In this document: positions 11,599-23,751 of the stretch, piece by piece
Layout: every line of letters starts with the position of its first letter
Numbering within the stretch: the stretch's first letter is position 1
Assembly (NCBI RefSeq): GCF_003672135.1
Contig: NC_039513.1
Location: 13,615,971-13,679,970, forward strand
Reading direction: 5' to 3'
Length of the DNA: 64,000 nt
DNA from: Ooceraea biroi
Lineage: Eukaryota > Arthropoda > Insecta > Hymenoptera > Formicidae
The notes under the pieces: model-generated
Told to the model about the DNA's origin: nothing
Seen by the model: the letters and a program-made list of their open reading frames with translations, nothing else
The model's database searches: none
Made by a program: the position numbers and the translations under genes

Positions 11599-14500
11599 TT
11601 TCTCTTTTATCTATAATAATATAAAATAACATGTAGAAACGTTTGCGATCGCGAGAAGCACCGTTGGAGACTATAGTCCTCTCAAACTTATCCTTCTACT
11701 CCTCTACCGTTACGGCGCATGAATCTCCAGCTGTTCGGCACGGGGTTGGAGTTTAGTAAATTCGCACGAATGTCCGACAACGACGAATCGTCACGATTGC
11801 ACCTCGACCTGGACAAACGACAGCGGTCGTCGCCTCTGTCGCCGTCATCGTCGTCGTTTGCTCGTTCACCTCGTGCGATACGAGCGTCTGCTTTGAAACC
11901 CGGTGGAGATAACAGAAGCGCGGTACCGCTACTGACGCAGATGTGGGCGCCTCTATTTCCTGAACGTTCAACCTGTTCTCTGCGCGTGACACGGTCTCAA
12001 GGAAGGCGAGAAAGCGATCCGCGGCTCTTGCAATGAAGATGAGACCAACGGAGCGAACAATCGCGCCTCTCTCTCCTGATCTTCCAAGATTGCACGGTAG
12101 ATCGAGTAATAATTGGATAATTGGCAGAGCGAATTGTCGTCAATCCGTCGAGCTTCGCGTTGCACGGATCACTCCTCATCTTCTCCTCATCTCTCCGAGC
12201 CGTTTCCGCGCCCATCCGTCCATCGTCGCGCGCGACCGCTACACTTAACGGTCCACCGGAACGCGAAAGCTGGGCTTTCACGGTTCAATGGAACGTAATC
12301 TGGAACGAACCGGGCCACGTGCGATCGCGACGTGATCTCGCTGAAATCGAGTTTTGGGATCGCAATGCGCGGGCTCTCCGTGGTTTGCACACGCTCTGCG
12401 GCGGTTGCAGCAGCAATTAGACGCGAGTAAATGCTGCCTCGAAGGGACAGCGAAAGTATATATCGAAATATTTATTTTTATCCCCGGAAACTGTCTGGCG
12501 ATGATCATCAAGCTCGGCTACAAACAGATTCTCAAGATAGATCGCGTTTCTCCTCGGCGCAACAAGCGCGAAATTATCAAGCGTAAAATGCAAAATAGAG
12601 GCAGTCGAAATTACGGCCTCGTCAAAGGCACGTTAAAAACATGTTCGCGATTCTCGCTGTCGTTACGATCTTTTTAGATGCACGTTAATTAATTCCATTT
12701 AGGACCCATAAAATTTTACGACACTTTGTGCAAAACTCGTACGATCGTAATGTTCTCACATTTTTTCACACGATTATAGTAATTTCATGGCGGAAATAGG
12801 CTCCATCAATGCTTTTAGATGTTTTGTGGAGGATAATGGAGATCCATAATTTTGGATGCAATCTCGGCTCGATGTTATTTTCCCGGATGATGATTCTCTC
12901 GCATTTTTTCCGTCTAATGCGCCCTTTTCGGGAGCGAAGGAGGCACCATCCGTCTTCTCATCGGGCTTTCTCGGGCGTAGAAAAACTCAACGGTCGCCCG
13001 GCGTCGTCTGGACCAATCTCGCGGCACGAGAGAGCAGGGCTCGAAACTCATTTCGAAAATTCCTGAGGGAGAAGTATGTAATTATCTGGGAATAATGGAC
13101 ACCCTAGGCGGCCCCGGGTAACTTTCGTCCGCACTTGAACGCGCGCCTCGAGCCGAGCCGAGAGTTGGGTGAAACGCCGGCGGATTTATTGTCTGTGCCG
13201 ACAGCGGCGACGGTATAAATTATGATCTCTTTTCCCGCGTCTGTGATGCCTTTCTTGGGTTGCTGCTGATCACTCGAGCACGAATTGGAGATGCACGAAA
13301 AGTCCCTCGATCGCCCGCGGTCTAGTCCGACTACGCGCGATTTCGCACCCTTCGGAACTTCGCCTACTCCTGCATCAGCATCCGGCGTCGAGTTTGCTCC
13401 GATGGTTTTCATTTCGGGCTTATTAATTAGGTTGTGTAGAGTGGAGGGCGTAGTTGAAGATATTATACAATGGAAAGAATCGCAGATAAATTATAGGGTG
13501 GAGAACATTGCGCGCGAGATTTCGCCGACGATACATACGCCGCGTTATTAATTGTTTAATTTCTCAATGCTAGTGAACCTGCTATTACTGCGGGATTTTT
13601 CGCGGCCGCTAAAGACATACTACGCTCTCTGTGTAAGGTATGTAAGAAAGAAACTTTCCTTGTAGATACGTACGTACGTACAAGGAATGTGTCTCGGCTT
13701 CGTGACACGATCGGGATCTCATTCCGGAAACAATCTTTAATAAAAAATCCTACACAAAATCGTAATTCTTTATTTTCAACAATTGTAATGCACATACTTT
13801 GAAGAAGATGCCAATCGTGAGCGACGCGAAATAAGAATAAAATATACAACGCAAACAATGGAAGGACACGTGCGAAACGAGATGGGATTTCCAAGAAGAG
13901 ATGAATTGTGTAACCCCATAATTACTCGTTCATCGCGTTTTTAATTCGGTGTTACACCGCGGGGATCGGATTTCGAAGTTATAAACGGCGACGCTCGCCG
14001 CGTGCGAATCTCTCACCTCGCGAAGACGGACGCAGGGCCCCACGGCCCTTAAACGGGCCGGACGTAAAACAGTACCTCTCGGGAACTCCGATCTTGGATC
14101 CACGATTAGACGATTTATCGCTGGCAGGGAGATGTGAGAGAGAGAAAGAACGCGCGCGTGCACGCGAAAGACTGCCGAGGAATGAATTATGATTGCTTCT
14201 TTTTCGGATGGCCGGCGGGGCTTCGTTAAGTGGAATCTAATGAAACGAATGCATAGGATGAGATTATTACCGGTCGGTACCGCGTCCGCCCTTTTGCTCC
14301 TTTTCCCTTCCACGGGGTATCATCGATGCCGTGTGTATGCTGATTAGATCGTCGGGATCTCGCTCGATCATCCCTTCGATCGATGGATCGTGGTACGTGA
14401 GGATACAGCAAAAAAGTATTAACTGACAGGGAAGAGGGAAGGAGAGGGAGGTAGACGGTGCCATAAATCCCCTTATCTCTCCATTATCTCGACCGCGTTC

Positions 14501-17500
14501 GTTTGCGATTCGGCACAGTGTAATTTCGGGCGGCTCGTGATTGCTCTCGAAATAGCCGCCGATGCCTGCCCCTGAAAATTCGAGAGCGGCAGCCCCCTTT
14601 CGAATTTTCTTGCCAGTGGGGAACCGATCGGCACATGCTGGCCCTGTTTTTTCTTGCCGACTGAAGAACGCATTTCTCCTTTTGCCACAGACGTCCCGTC
14701 TCGCTCGTGTCCGTTTCGCCGACCAGGGAGCGAGGCGGCCGTCCGGCGAGGATAAGAACGATCTTCTCGGGTGGGACGAGGTGTTAGCCGGGTGCAATTA
14801 TCAGTAAAGAGCCCCGCCGGAGCCCGTCTGCAATGTTCCAGCAACGACAGTTATTCACCGGCCATATCGATGGCCGGTCGCGCATGAACGAATGTACGTG
14901 ACCCTTCAGGATCATTGAATAGCTGGAGGATCCTGGAATTCCGTTATCTCGACTCGGACCGTACGTGGATGTAGCTGGATGTGCTGCAGCTGGAGAACCG
15001 CCGGCGCACAACCGGAATTATCGCGTCTCGATTTTCCGAATGTTGTTATTACTGTATGTTTTTCGTTTTGTGTTCCGATCAAACTGGCGTGATTCTGTAT
15101 TTGTGAATTTGTCATTTGAGTTTCTAATTTTTCGCTGCAGATGAATTATGTCTATTTAAACATATGGGCTATTTAATAAACATATTTAATTCTCATAATT
15201 TATTTGCTTTCGCAGTTTGCAGAGGATGTATAAAATATTTATTCGTTTAAACATTTTGCAAAAAAGTAAAGTAACATTAGTTTGACAGGATTTTCTGCAG
15301 AGAAAAGAGAATTTATGGATAAAATTGGATTTACAAAGTTATGCGAGGACCTTTCGAAACGTCTCGTTGGTCGCGGAATTACATTATAAATTTTTGGAGG
15401 TGCACGTAGTCCCCTGCTAATTTACGCTGCATTCAAATTTGCGGATCGTCCTCTCTACCTCCATCCTCGCGTACCCCGAGAGGAAACACCTCGCGAGAAT
15501 GAGATATTTATAACCGTTTCGTTTCTCCTCGCTCAATTCATCTTCTATTTGATGGGCCAGCTTTTCTTTCAACTCGATTTGGCTCGTATTTTTTTCCTCT
15601 GTCTCTTCCTCTGTGGAGCCTGTTCGCTGGTCCAGATGCTGCACGAAATCGCTTCGTGTTGACGAGAGGAACCAGCTTGCTGCCCAAACGAGTTTTAAAT
15701 TGCTCCGCCGACGGTATTTGAACGTGAAAACACGCGACGACGCGAGATGGACCACCTAAACGCACCTGTTCGCCCAGTTCCGAGCCTTCTGTCCTTGAAT
15801 CCCGATACATCGTTGTCGCTACTGTTGCTGCCATTGATCTCTCGGGGTCATCAAAAAGATTAGAGTCGGCTGCATCGCGTGCGGCAACTAGTGGAGCATC
15901 AACGAAAGGCAGTAGATTAAACCGAATGCGCTTTTTACAAGCCCGAGTCGATCTCTGATTCTAATAACCGTTTACCGTTGTATCTCATGCATTTGCGTTA
16001 TACATCCGCATACTCAAGCAAGCGATACCCAAGACATACATACAATCAAAATACCATACCAATTTAAATTTCGATATGCACAGAATAATAAAACAAAAGA
16101 AACTCGTAGCGTCAAGAAATAATAGTCGCGCGTCGCGTCTTCGTGAATGTGAAAACGCTCCGTCCAATTTGCACTACTTGTTTTAATACGCGTGACAGCG
16201 AGATTAATTTAATCAAACGTTCGCGGAACAATTATCCACTTAGGTCGTTTGGAAAGCGTGCGGTGTCGAGATCTCGTGGTGCTGATCCGCGCTGCTCGCG
16301 GATGAGGAAGAGCCCCCTGCGCCACGGTGTTCCGCGAAATCCACGGGGACTCCGCGAGGTCGTGCCGGGGATTCATACGTTCCACCGGGCCGGCAGGCGA
16401 GACTTAGGTCAGAAATTATGCGACAGGTGGTCGAGTGCAACGCGCGCAACGTTACGCGCCGTCTTAATCTGAGTTATGATCTTGCGTAAACCCGAGCCGA
16501 AGGCACCCGTGTGCCCGTGACTGCCTCGTCGGGTTTTTACGACGGGCGCTGCTCTGCCTTGGCCCCGCGCCGTGTAAACTGCGCGCCCGAAATGCAACTT
16601 TGGAAACGGCAACATTGATACTTTGCACGCTCGTGAAATTTATTGCGCGCACCCCTCCCACGTCCAGGCACGCGTGTGCCCTCCGCGCCAGCAAGCCCTT
16701 TTTCTGCAATTCTGGCGATGCAACGAGCCTCCTGGTGTTCGTAATAAAGTGAGGAATACATATCCGCGCATGCTTGCGACTGAATTATAAAAGTATTCAA
16801 TGATACAACGCGGAAATATTGTTCATTTTGATAGCGTCCGTTGATTGGTGTTCGCTAACTAGTTTTATTTGGAAAGCGATACCAGATTACCTAAGCCTGG
16901 ATAAGATGGAGCTTGTTTATTCGCGTAGTAATCTCCCGGTGAGTCGAGAATTTTCTTTCTTTTTTACATGGTGGAATAATGCGCTCTGCAATTAACCGCG
17001 TTTGTATCCGCCTTGAATCTTTCCAATCACTTGGAACGTAAAAATAGACGTAGACGGAGAGATCTATTATACGCCTGTTATCTCAATTCAGAGCGGCGCA
17101 CTTACGTCGCGAGCACTCACGGGTATTGCAAGAAGTGTTAAGAAGAAGCGCATTAAGCGCGCCGGACGACGAGCCAACCCCGGCATCCGTTTCACATCCG
17201 AGCTGATATCACGCGGAAACGGTCCCTGCGATCTGACCAGTCCGCGATCGCTGTCGTACGCGGGGAAGAAATAATAAAAAAAAGGAGGATTCAATTTACC
17301 GGCTGTCCGGAGTTGACGAGGATAAGCCGAGCGGAGAGGAGATCACGCGCTCCTCTAGATTCGCTATCCCAGACTCGCGACTCCAGATCATCCTAGATAA
17401 GGGTGAGGAACACTCCGCGGGATAATGCTAGGCCTTTCGTTCGCCAGCGCGGGATGTACTCAAAGCGCTTTGTGTGTGTCAGACACGGGTATGTTATACC

Positions 17501-19493
17501 CAGATCGGCCCCGGCGTCGCGAAGCGACCGATCCTCCCGACGACTGCCTCGTGTTTCGTCGTTGGTAATTCATGTTCCGCCCCGTGGAACGGGAGATAGG
17601 GACGAATGGCCGGTGTCCACTTATTTGATCCGAGTCGTCCGTTTCAGAATTAGAAAAAAGAATGACTACGTCCGTTATGTGCGAACTGTGTGTTCTGTAT
17701 GTGCCACTTCGCGGGAACTGCGAGGGATCGAGTTTATTTCGCGGATAATATTTTATTATCGTGACTGTGGGAGATTGTCAAAAGTATTCACTATGCGTGT
17801 GTCTTAAAAAAAAAATTATTTTAAATTTGTATTCGCGCGCCGTTGTATATGTGTAAATGAGAGAAAACGTGAAATAAGGAGAGAGAAAGAGAGAGGACGA
17901 GGGATTAAAGTAATGCATCGCAATTTACCGCTACAATTTATTATTGAGGAATACGGAGAAAACTCTGCGAAACGGATGAGTACGATGTTAATTTATTCAA
18001 CAGCTTCGCAATCATGTGAAAAATAAAAGAGACAAAAATACGGAATACGCCATAAATAAAACATGCTAAGCGCAGCTGCGTTAATTCAGCCTGCGCGTTC
18101 AAGGGCCGAGCCATCGAGCTGACCGCTATCAGGTAGCAGAACGGATGATCAAAGGTACAAATTGCGTATCGGCGGGCTCCGGGAAGGGCCTCCTCTGGAG
18201 GAGGAAGACACTTGGTTTTTGTGCATCGGTCCATGGTCGATTTTAACATCGGGCCGAGAGGCGTTCAAGAAGAACATCCTCTCAGCCTCCCCTCCGAGTT
18301 CCTTTGATCCTCGCTACTACTACTATTAATGCGCTCAAAGGATCGCCAGTATATTCCAGCATTCTCAGTTTCGCGAGGCACCGCGCCAAATTAGCAGGCC
18401 CTTTGTGCTGCCATTCGTTCGCTGTCAGTCGATGAATTCAGTTTGCCTTGCCTGTCGCGCACACAAGCGCACAGGTACACACGCGCGCACACGCAGGGCG
18501 CTCTCGACCGAGGCCGTGTATTTCAATCGGGATCTGTTGGTCGTTCTTCCCGGAAGGCGTTTTTCGTTCTTCACCAGAGAGACGTCGGGGACGTGCAGGG
18601 TGCCGGGAAGGGACGGAAAAAAACGGAAGAGCACGCCGGAGAGCAAAGTAATTCGGGCCAATGTTCGCGACGTCAAATCTCGACGGCGCTCCGCCGACGA
18701 GGACCCCAGCCTCGACCTTTCGCGCCGATCGTTATTAACCCTTAACGGTCCGATTTTGCGGCGCCCGGGCGGTGCATGAGCGCGCGGAGGTCGGCACTTG
18801 AAATTAATCGCCGTGTACCACGTAGCGGTAAAAATTGTAACGACACCGTCCGCGTCTTTGTTACACGACTTACGACGAACGAAGAGATTCCTTCTCTCTC
18901 TCTCTCTCTCTCTCTCCTTCTCTCTTTCTCGCAGCGTTGTATTATAATATATATATATATATATATATATCTAACGACGCTGTGGAGAGAGCGTGGCACA
19001 GCATGATTTTTAGGGACTCGACTCGACTTATGCTAATACCTCGCGTGGAAATAAATGGAAAGAAATCTATCTAGGAATTTTCGGGAATCGGCTTGCTGTG
19101 GATGTATGTATGCGCGAGACGAGAAAGTTTCGAGATCGATCTAATCCTCCGTAAATCCTAAAGGGCGAGGGAAACCCTTCGAGTCGCTTGCATCTCTCGC
19201 GGTGCGGTTCGTCAGCGTTTCGTGGAGATTCAAAGCCGCGCGTCCGCGGAATATCGTAGGGTTGAAGAAACATCGGAGTGTCCCGCAAATCTCCGCTGGT
19301 GAAGATAGCGCGGACTAAACGTGCCTCGTGACAAGACGCTCGTCGAGAGTCGTACATTCCGGAATATCGGGACGTGCGATCGGGCCTCTGCGCTTGCGGT
19401 AGCGCAGTCAAATGGAGCCCGATCTCTACGGCCGGCCAAGGTCATCTATATCTGCGGCTTTTGTACGGTACTCGATTGATCGCTCGATCACGT
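11599..19493. other. Gene-free background
   Basis: Nearly 8 kb with no recognised gene, RNA or transposon. Frames such as 12121-12420, 13556-13894 and 14267-14797 (176 aa) are stop-free by base composition, overlap frames on the other strand, and show no domain, signal peptide or membrane pattern. Microsatellites lie at 18892-18930 and 18945-18970. An unrecognised host exon cannot be excluded by eye. Confidence 0.5.
18892..18970. repeat. Compound (CT)n-(TA)n microsatellite
   Basis: A CT tract at 18892-18930 is followed about 15 bp later by a run of about 13 TA units at 18945-18970. Confidence 0.9.
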
Positions 19494-19733
19494 TGTAAGA
19501 GGCGAAAAATAACTAGGAGACTGCCTTAGATTTGAACTCGAACTCTCCGGGATCCCTGGTTCACACGCCTAGGTCTTAGGCTGTACGGCCAATACTCCTA
19601 CTGTTGTGATCGACTTGTTTTCATTCCGATCCTCTATACGACCTGTCAGTCTCGACTATCTTTCCAGATCTTACAGCTCGGCCAGCCTGACATTACATTC
19701 GTCCCCGAATGTCTCCAAATCGTCGGTTCACTC

Positions 19734-19945
19734 CACTTGAGTCCCTCCCAACATCCATTTTTGGTTCACTCTTCTGAGTCCCTCCCAACATCCATTTTTG
19801 GTTCACTCTTCTGAGTCCCTCCCAACCTCCATGTTGGTTCACTCCTCTGAGTCCTTCCCAACCTCCATGTTGGTTCACTCCTCTGAGTCCTTCCCAATCT
19901 CCATGTTGGTTCACTCCTCTGAGTCCGTCCCGACCTCCATGTTCA
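19734..19945. repeat. 36-bp minisatellite, TRIM array 2 first internal domain
   Basis: Six units of the same 36-bp minisatellite as array 1. In one unit the CCAACCTCC word is changed to CCAATCTCC; this change is also present in the second internal domain of this array. Confidence 0.8.
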
Positions 19946-20290
19946 GGCTTCACTACCGGCCAGCTGCTTCTCAACTCCCTCCTCTCCGAGGAGTAGCGGA
20001 TGAATCTCAACTGTCTTCGAGGGGTAGCGGATTTTATTCCACTTCTGAATTGTAAGAGGCGAAAAATAACTAGGAGACTGCCTTAGATTTGAACTCGAAC
20101 TCTCCGGGATCCCTGGTTCACACGCCTAGGTCTTAGGCTGTACGGCTAATACTCCTACTGTTGTGATCAACTTGTTTTCATTCCGATCCTCTATACGACC
20201 TGTCAGTCTCGACTATCTTTCCAGATCTTACAGCTCGGCCAGCCTGACATTACATTCGTCCCCGAATATCTCCAAATCGTCGGTTCACTC

Positions 20291-20502
20291 CACTTGAGTC
20301 CCTCCCAACATCCATTTTTGGTTCACTCTTCTGAGTCCCTCCCAACATCCATTTTTGGTTCACTCTTCTGAGTCCCTCCCAACCTCCATGTTGATTCACT
20401 CCTCTGAGTCCTTCCCAACCTCCATGTTGGTTCACTCCTCTGAGTCCTTCCCAATCTCCATGTTGGTTCACTCCTTTGAGTCCGTCCCGACCTCCATGTT
20501 CA
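20291..20502. repeat. 36-bp minisatellite, TRIM array 2 second internal domain
   Basis: Six 36-bp units, ending with a TTTGAGTCC variant near 20474. The array-specific CCAATCTCC variant is shared with the neighbouring internal domain. Confidence 0.8.
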
Positions 20503-20760
20503 GGCTTCACTACCGGCCAGCTGCTTCTCAACTCCCTCCTCTCCGAGGGGTAGCGGATTTTATCCCACTTCTGAATTGTAAGAGGCGAAAAATAAACTAG
20601 GAGACTGCCTTAGATTTGAACTCGAACTCTCCGGGATCCCTGGTTCACACGCCTAGGTCTTAGGCTGTACGGCCAATACTCCTACTGTTGTGATCGACTT
20701 GTTTTCATTCCGATCCTCTATACGACCTGTCAGTCTCGACTATCTTTCCAGATCTTACGT

Positions 20761-21802
20761 GTTGTCCGATGTTGCGATTTATAGCCGTTTATGCATCACC
20801 CGCGGAGACCCGGCGAGGATCTCTTCCTGAAGGTTGACGCTTCTAGTTCATCACCTGGACGAAACCCGGATTTTAACAGGATCCTGCCGAAGAATTTCAT
20901 ATGATTTATTTTCTCCTCTTTAATTAAATAATTTGCCATGGAATTGGATTAATAACTGCCTCGCTCTCACGATTAGATCACTGCAGTCCTTTATAATTTA
21001 ATCAACCCTGAGGAAAGTAAATCATCGGACCTTTCGAACAGGGTTCGAATAAATTCCAGACTCCACTCGCGAGGCATAATTCATTTTCGCAGGGAAAAAA
21101 TTGATTAAATCACTGGCGATCGATTTAACGGAGCATTAATTCAAGTTTCACGTTGTTCGGCGCGCGCGTAATCGACTGCTCTAATAAACTGGTCTAAGGG
21201 CTGCGAATGAAGAGTAGTAGTAGGACGAGCCCAGCCTCGCAGTGAGCTGGGAACTCGCCGCGGCTTCACGTGACGGCACAGGCCCGTCTGTATGCTAATA
21301 TCGGCTTTAATCACGCTATCGCGAGCGTAAATTACCGTTCGTCCCGGATTTATTTCCGACTCGCAGCACGTTCGTTCGGTCGTTCGCTCGGTTATGTCGC
21401 CCTTTGAGATTCCTCGTAACTCCTGCGTGGTAAGACTCGTCGGCTAGTCGCCGTTCGATTAATCGCCTGCCTAGGCCGCGCCGAGGATTCCGAGAGGTAT
21501 ATTAGATTAGAAGCGCGCGGATCGCGACGCGCGCCCTTCCACGTTATGACTTCTGTCGGCCGTTAAAATTAACTGCCGCCGTCGATTGACCGTAATTATC
21601 GGCCCTATAATCGAAAGTGGCTCTATGCTCGGATTACCGTCCGCGCGCGCGGGACAACATTATTCAGCGGGTAAATTTTTCCACGTTAAATACGGCATCG
21701 GTCGGCCGATCGTATCTATCGAAGCAGGGGCAAGAGGGGAGAGAAACGGCGATCGTTAGCATTTACATTATACGGTTATCGGAGTGCGAGGGGCACGGGG
21801 GC
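20761..21802. other. Gene-free background
   Basis: No gene or repeat recognised. CpG-rich towards 21500-21700. The 69-aa frame at 21617-21826 runs into the adjacent transposon and is not credible. Confidence 0.55.
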
Positions 21803-21806
21803 TTAA

Positions 21807-22511
21807 GGGGGAGCCTGCTTTATTAGAACGTTGAAAATAAGGTATAATTTTACGAATTTTTTTGGAGAAACTATACAGCGGATCATTATAAAACTTTGAT
21901 GCATTTATTAGTACATGTTTAAAGATAAAAAAAATTATTTTTTGATTTGAATATATCGCCTGTAGAGGTCGTCCTGGAGGCATTGTAAATTGGTGAGCAT
22001 TCTCCTGCCTCCAAATTTCATCCAAACTGAAAAATTGAAATATTTTCTTGTTATTTATGAATTCCCATCGTCGATGAACCTTTAATATTCATAAAAACAT
22101 TAAGTTAAACAATTATTTTTGCATGAAAAAGTTCAAAAACTTTGCCTAAAAATCGTACTTTTGTGTTCTAAGCTCCACCATTTTGGCACTTTTCAACTTT
22201 TTTCTTCTCTCTTTGGTTCATCGACGATGGGAATTCATAAATAACGAGAACATATTTCAATTTTTCAGTTTAGACGAAATTTGGAGGCAGGAGAATGCTC
22301 ACCAATTTGCAATGCCGGCGACGCGGCTGCACTAAGATTTCTCCAGGACGACCTCTACAAGCGATATATTCAAATCAAAAAATAATTTTTTTTATCTTTA
22401 AACATGTACTAATAAATGCATCAAAGTTTTATAATGATCCGCTGTATAGTTTCTCCAAAAACAATTCGTAAAATATACCTTATTTTCAGCGTTCTAAAGC
22501 AGGTTCCCCCC
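21807..22511. mobile_element. Foldback MITE with TTAA target duplication
   Basis: A 705-bp element flanked by TTAA at 21803-21806 and 22512-22515. Left arm 21807-22080, right arm 22214-22511, spacer 22081-22213. The ends read GGGGGAGCCTGCTTTA (left) and, in complement, GGGGGGAACCTGCTTTA (right). The right arm carries about 29 extra bases (around 22314-22343, CGGCGACGCGGCTGCAC) absent from the left arm. TTAA duplication is typical of piggyBac and Kolobok transposons, so a non-autonomous member of one of those is likely. No coding capacity. Confidence 0.85.
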
Positions 22512-22515
22512 TTAA

Positions 22516-22988
22516 TGGATTCTCACGAGTCGATTATAAGGACGGAGCTCTCGCGTCGGTTGAGTTATCGTTATTGTCGCAATTCCTGAAATGTTTGTTT
22601 CAAAATTCCTCGCGAGCGATCGACGACGAAAGTGACGAAAGAACGGCAGCCGACTTTTCGCTAGATTGTGTGAAATCGTGTTTTCGCGAGAGGATCGCAC
22701 CGGCGCGGTGGGACGCACGCGCTTCGCGGATTTGGTCGATCGCGGCCAAGCGTTTTATTATAGCCGCGCGCGCGCAAGAGGAGGGAACCGATACGCGCAT
22801 CGTCGCTTCGCTCGATCGCGGATATCACGGATACCTCACGTGGCACTTATCCCTCACACACGCGGACGGAACCGTTATCGTCGGATTAGCAGCCCGGTTA
22901 CGCCATTTTCCCACATCCTCCGTTTATACGAGGTATATAAATTCCCTATTCATACGCATCCTCTCTCTTTTTCCCTCTCTTTCTCTCT

Positions 22989-23026
<38 letters not shown>

Positions 23027-23749
23027 CTCTCTCTGTTTATACGGCGTCAAGTGTTAAATGCGCAACACGTTTTGCGGTATGCGGAGTCCGTGGCTGACGA
23101 TTATGTAATTGCGTAATTGTGTAACGGGCGAGAAGCCCCGAGAATCTCTCTCGTCCTGCGTTCGCGGCTTTAATTACGCCTCATAGCAGAAATAGTTACA
23201 TTTATTGGCGCATTATACACGGCAATATTTGCGCGAAAGAACGTAAAGAATAATGGATTTTTTTATCGGTTATGCGCCTGCAATGTTGCTGCGCCATAAC
23301 ATTCTTATGATTCCCGCTGCTCCGATATTATCAAATTTTAATTAAACGTTCGCGGTTTGCTCCATGCACATGTCATTGCATTACGTAACGGCAGATTTGT
23401 GCGTTGAATCGATGTATCGTGCTGCTGCGTGTGCGACATTAGTTAATCGGGAGAGAGAGAGAGAGAGGTCAGCCAAACCTCACATCGTGCCAGTCAGGTG
23501 GACAATTGGCACCAGTGACCTTTCTTATTGTATCTAATTAGATTAGAAGTTCACTGTGTACACGTCGTTCCTGCCTTCAACTAATCTGAATGGCTGGTGT
23601 TAATCGCGTTAAACGACACGAGCAGATCTTGTATTAGAATACCATTCAATGTATATCTTTCGACCAGTCCACAATGTTAGTTGTTCTTTTAAATTAATAG
23701 TAAAGCAAATTTAAGCTGAAAGCATATTTCTTGCGACGTAAATGTGTAA
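22516..23749. other. Gene-free background with CT microsatellite
   Basis: No gene accepted. A 180-aa frame (22574-23116) is open only because it runs through the CT tract at 22961-23036, giving a serine/leucine low-complexity tail. The overlapping frames have the same artefact. Confidence 0.55.
22961..23036. repeat. (CT)n microsatellite
   Basis: About 75 bp of imperfect CT/CTTT repeats. The longest such tract in the window. Confidence 0.92.
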
Positions 23750-23751
23750 TA

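Larger units (their letters stand above)
19494..20758 (-). mobile_element. TRIM-like LTR retrotransposon, tandem array 2
   Basis: Second array with the same plan: LTRs at 19494-19675, 20051-20232 and 20577-20758, with internal domains of 375 bp (19676-20050) and 344 bp (20233-20576). The second internal domain lacks a 31-bp block next to its 3' LTR, which accounts exactly for the length difference. The last LTR has one extra A near 20594 and ends CTTAC rather than CTTACA. ACGT precedes the array (19490-19493) and ACGT overlaps its right end (20757-20760), consistent with a 4-bp target duplication after loss of about three terminal bases. Both internal domains share private variants (for example CCAATCTCC) not found in array 1, so the array expanded locally or was copied as a unit. 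Confidence 0.85.

Noticed and set aside
14267..14797. 176-aa open frame on the minus strand
   Set aside because: No domain, overlapping frames on both strands, no supporting splice sites.
22574..23116. 180-aa open frame ending in a Ser/Leu-rich tail
   Set aside because: The tail is the translated CT microsatellite; the rest has no recognisable fold or motif.
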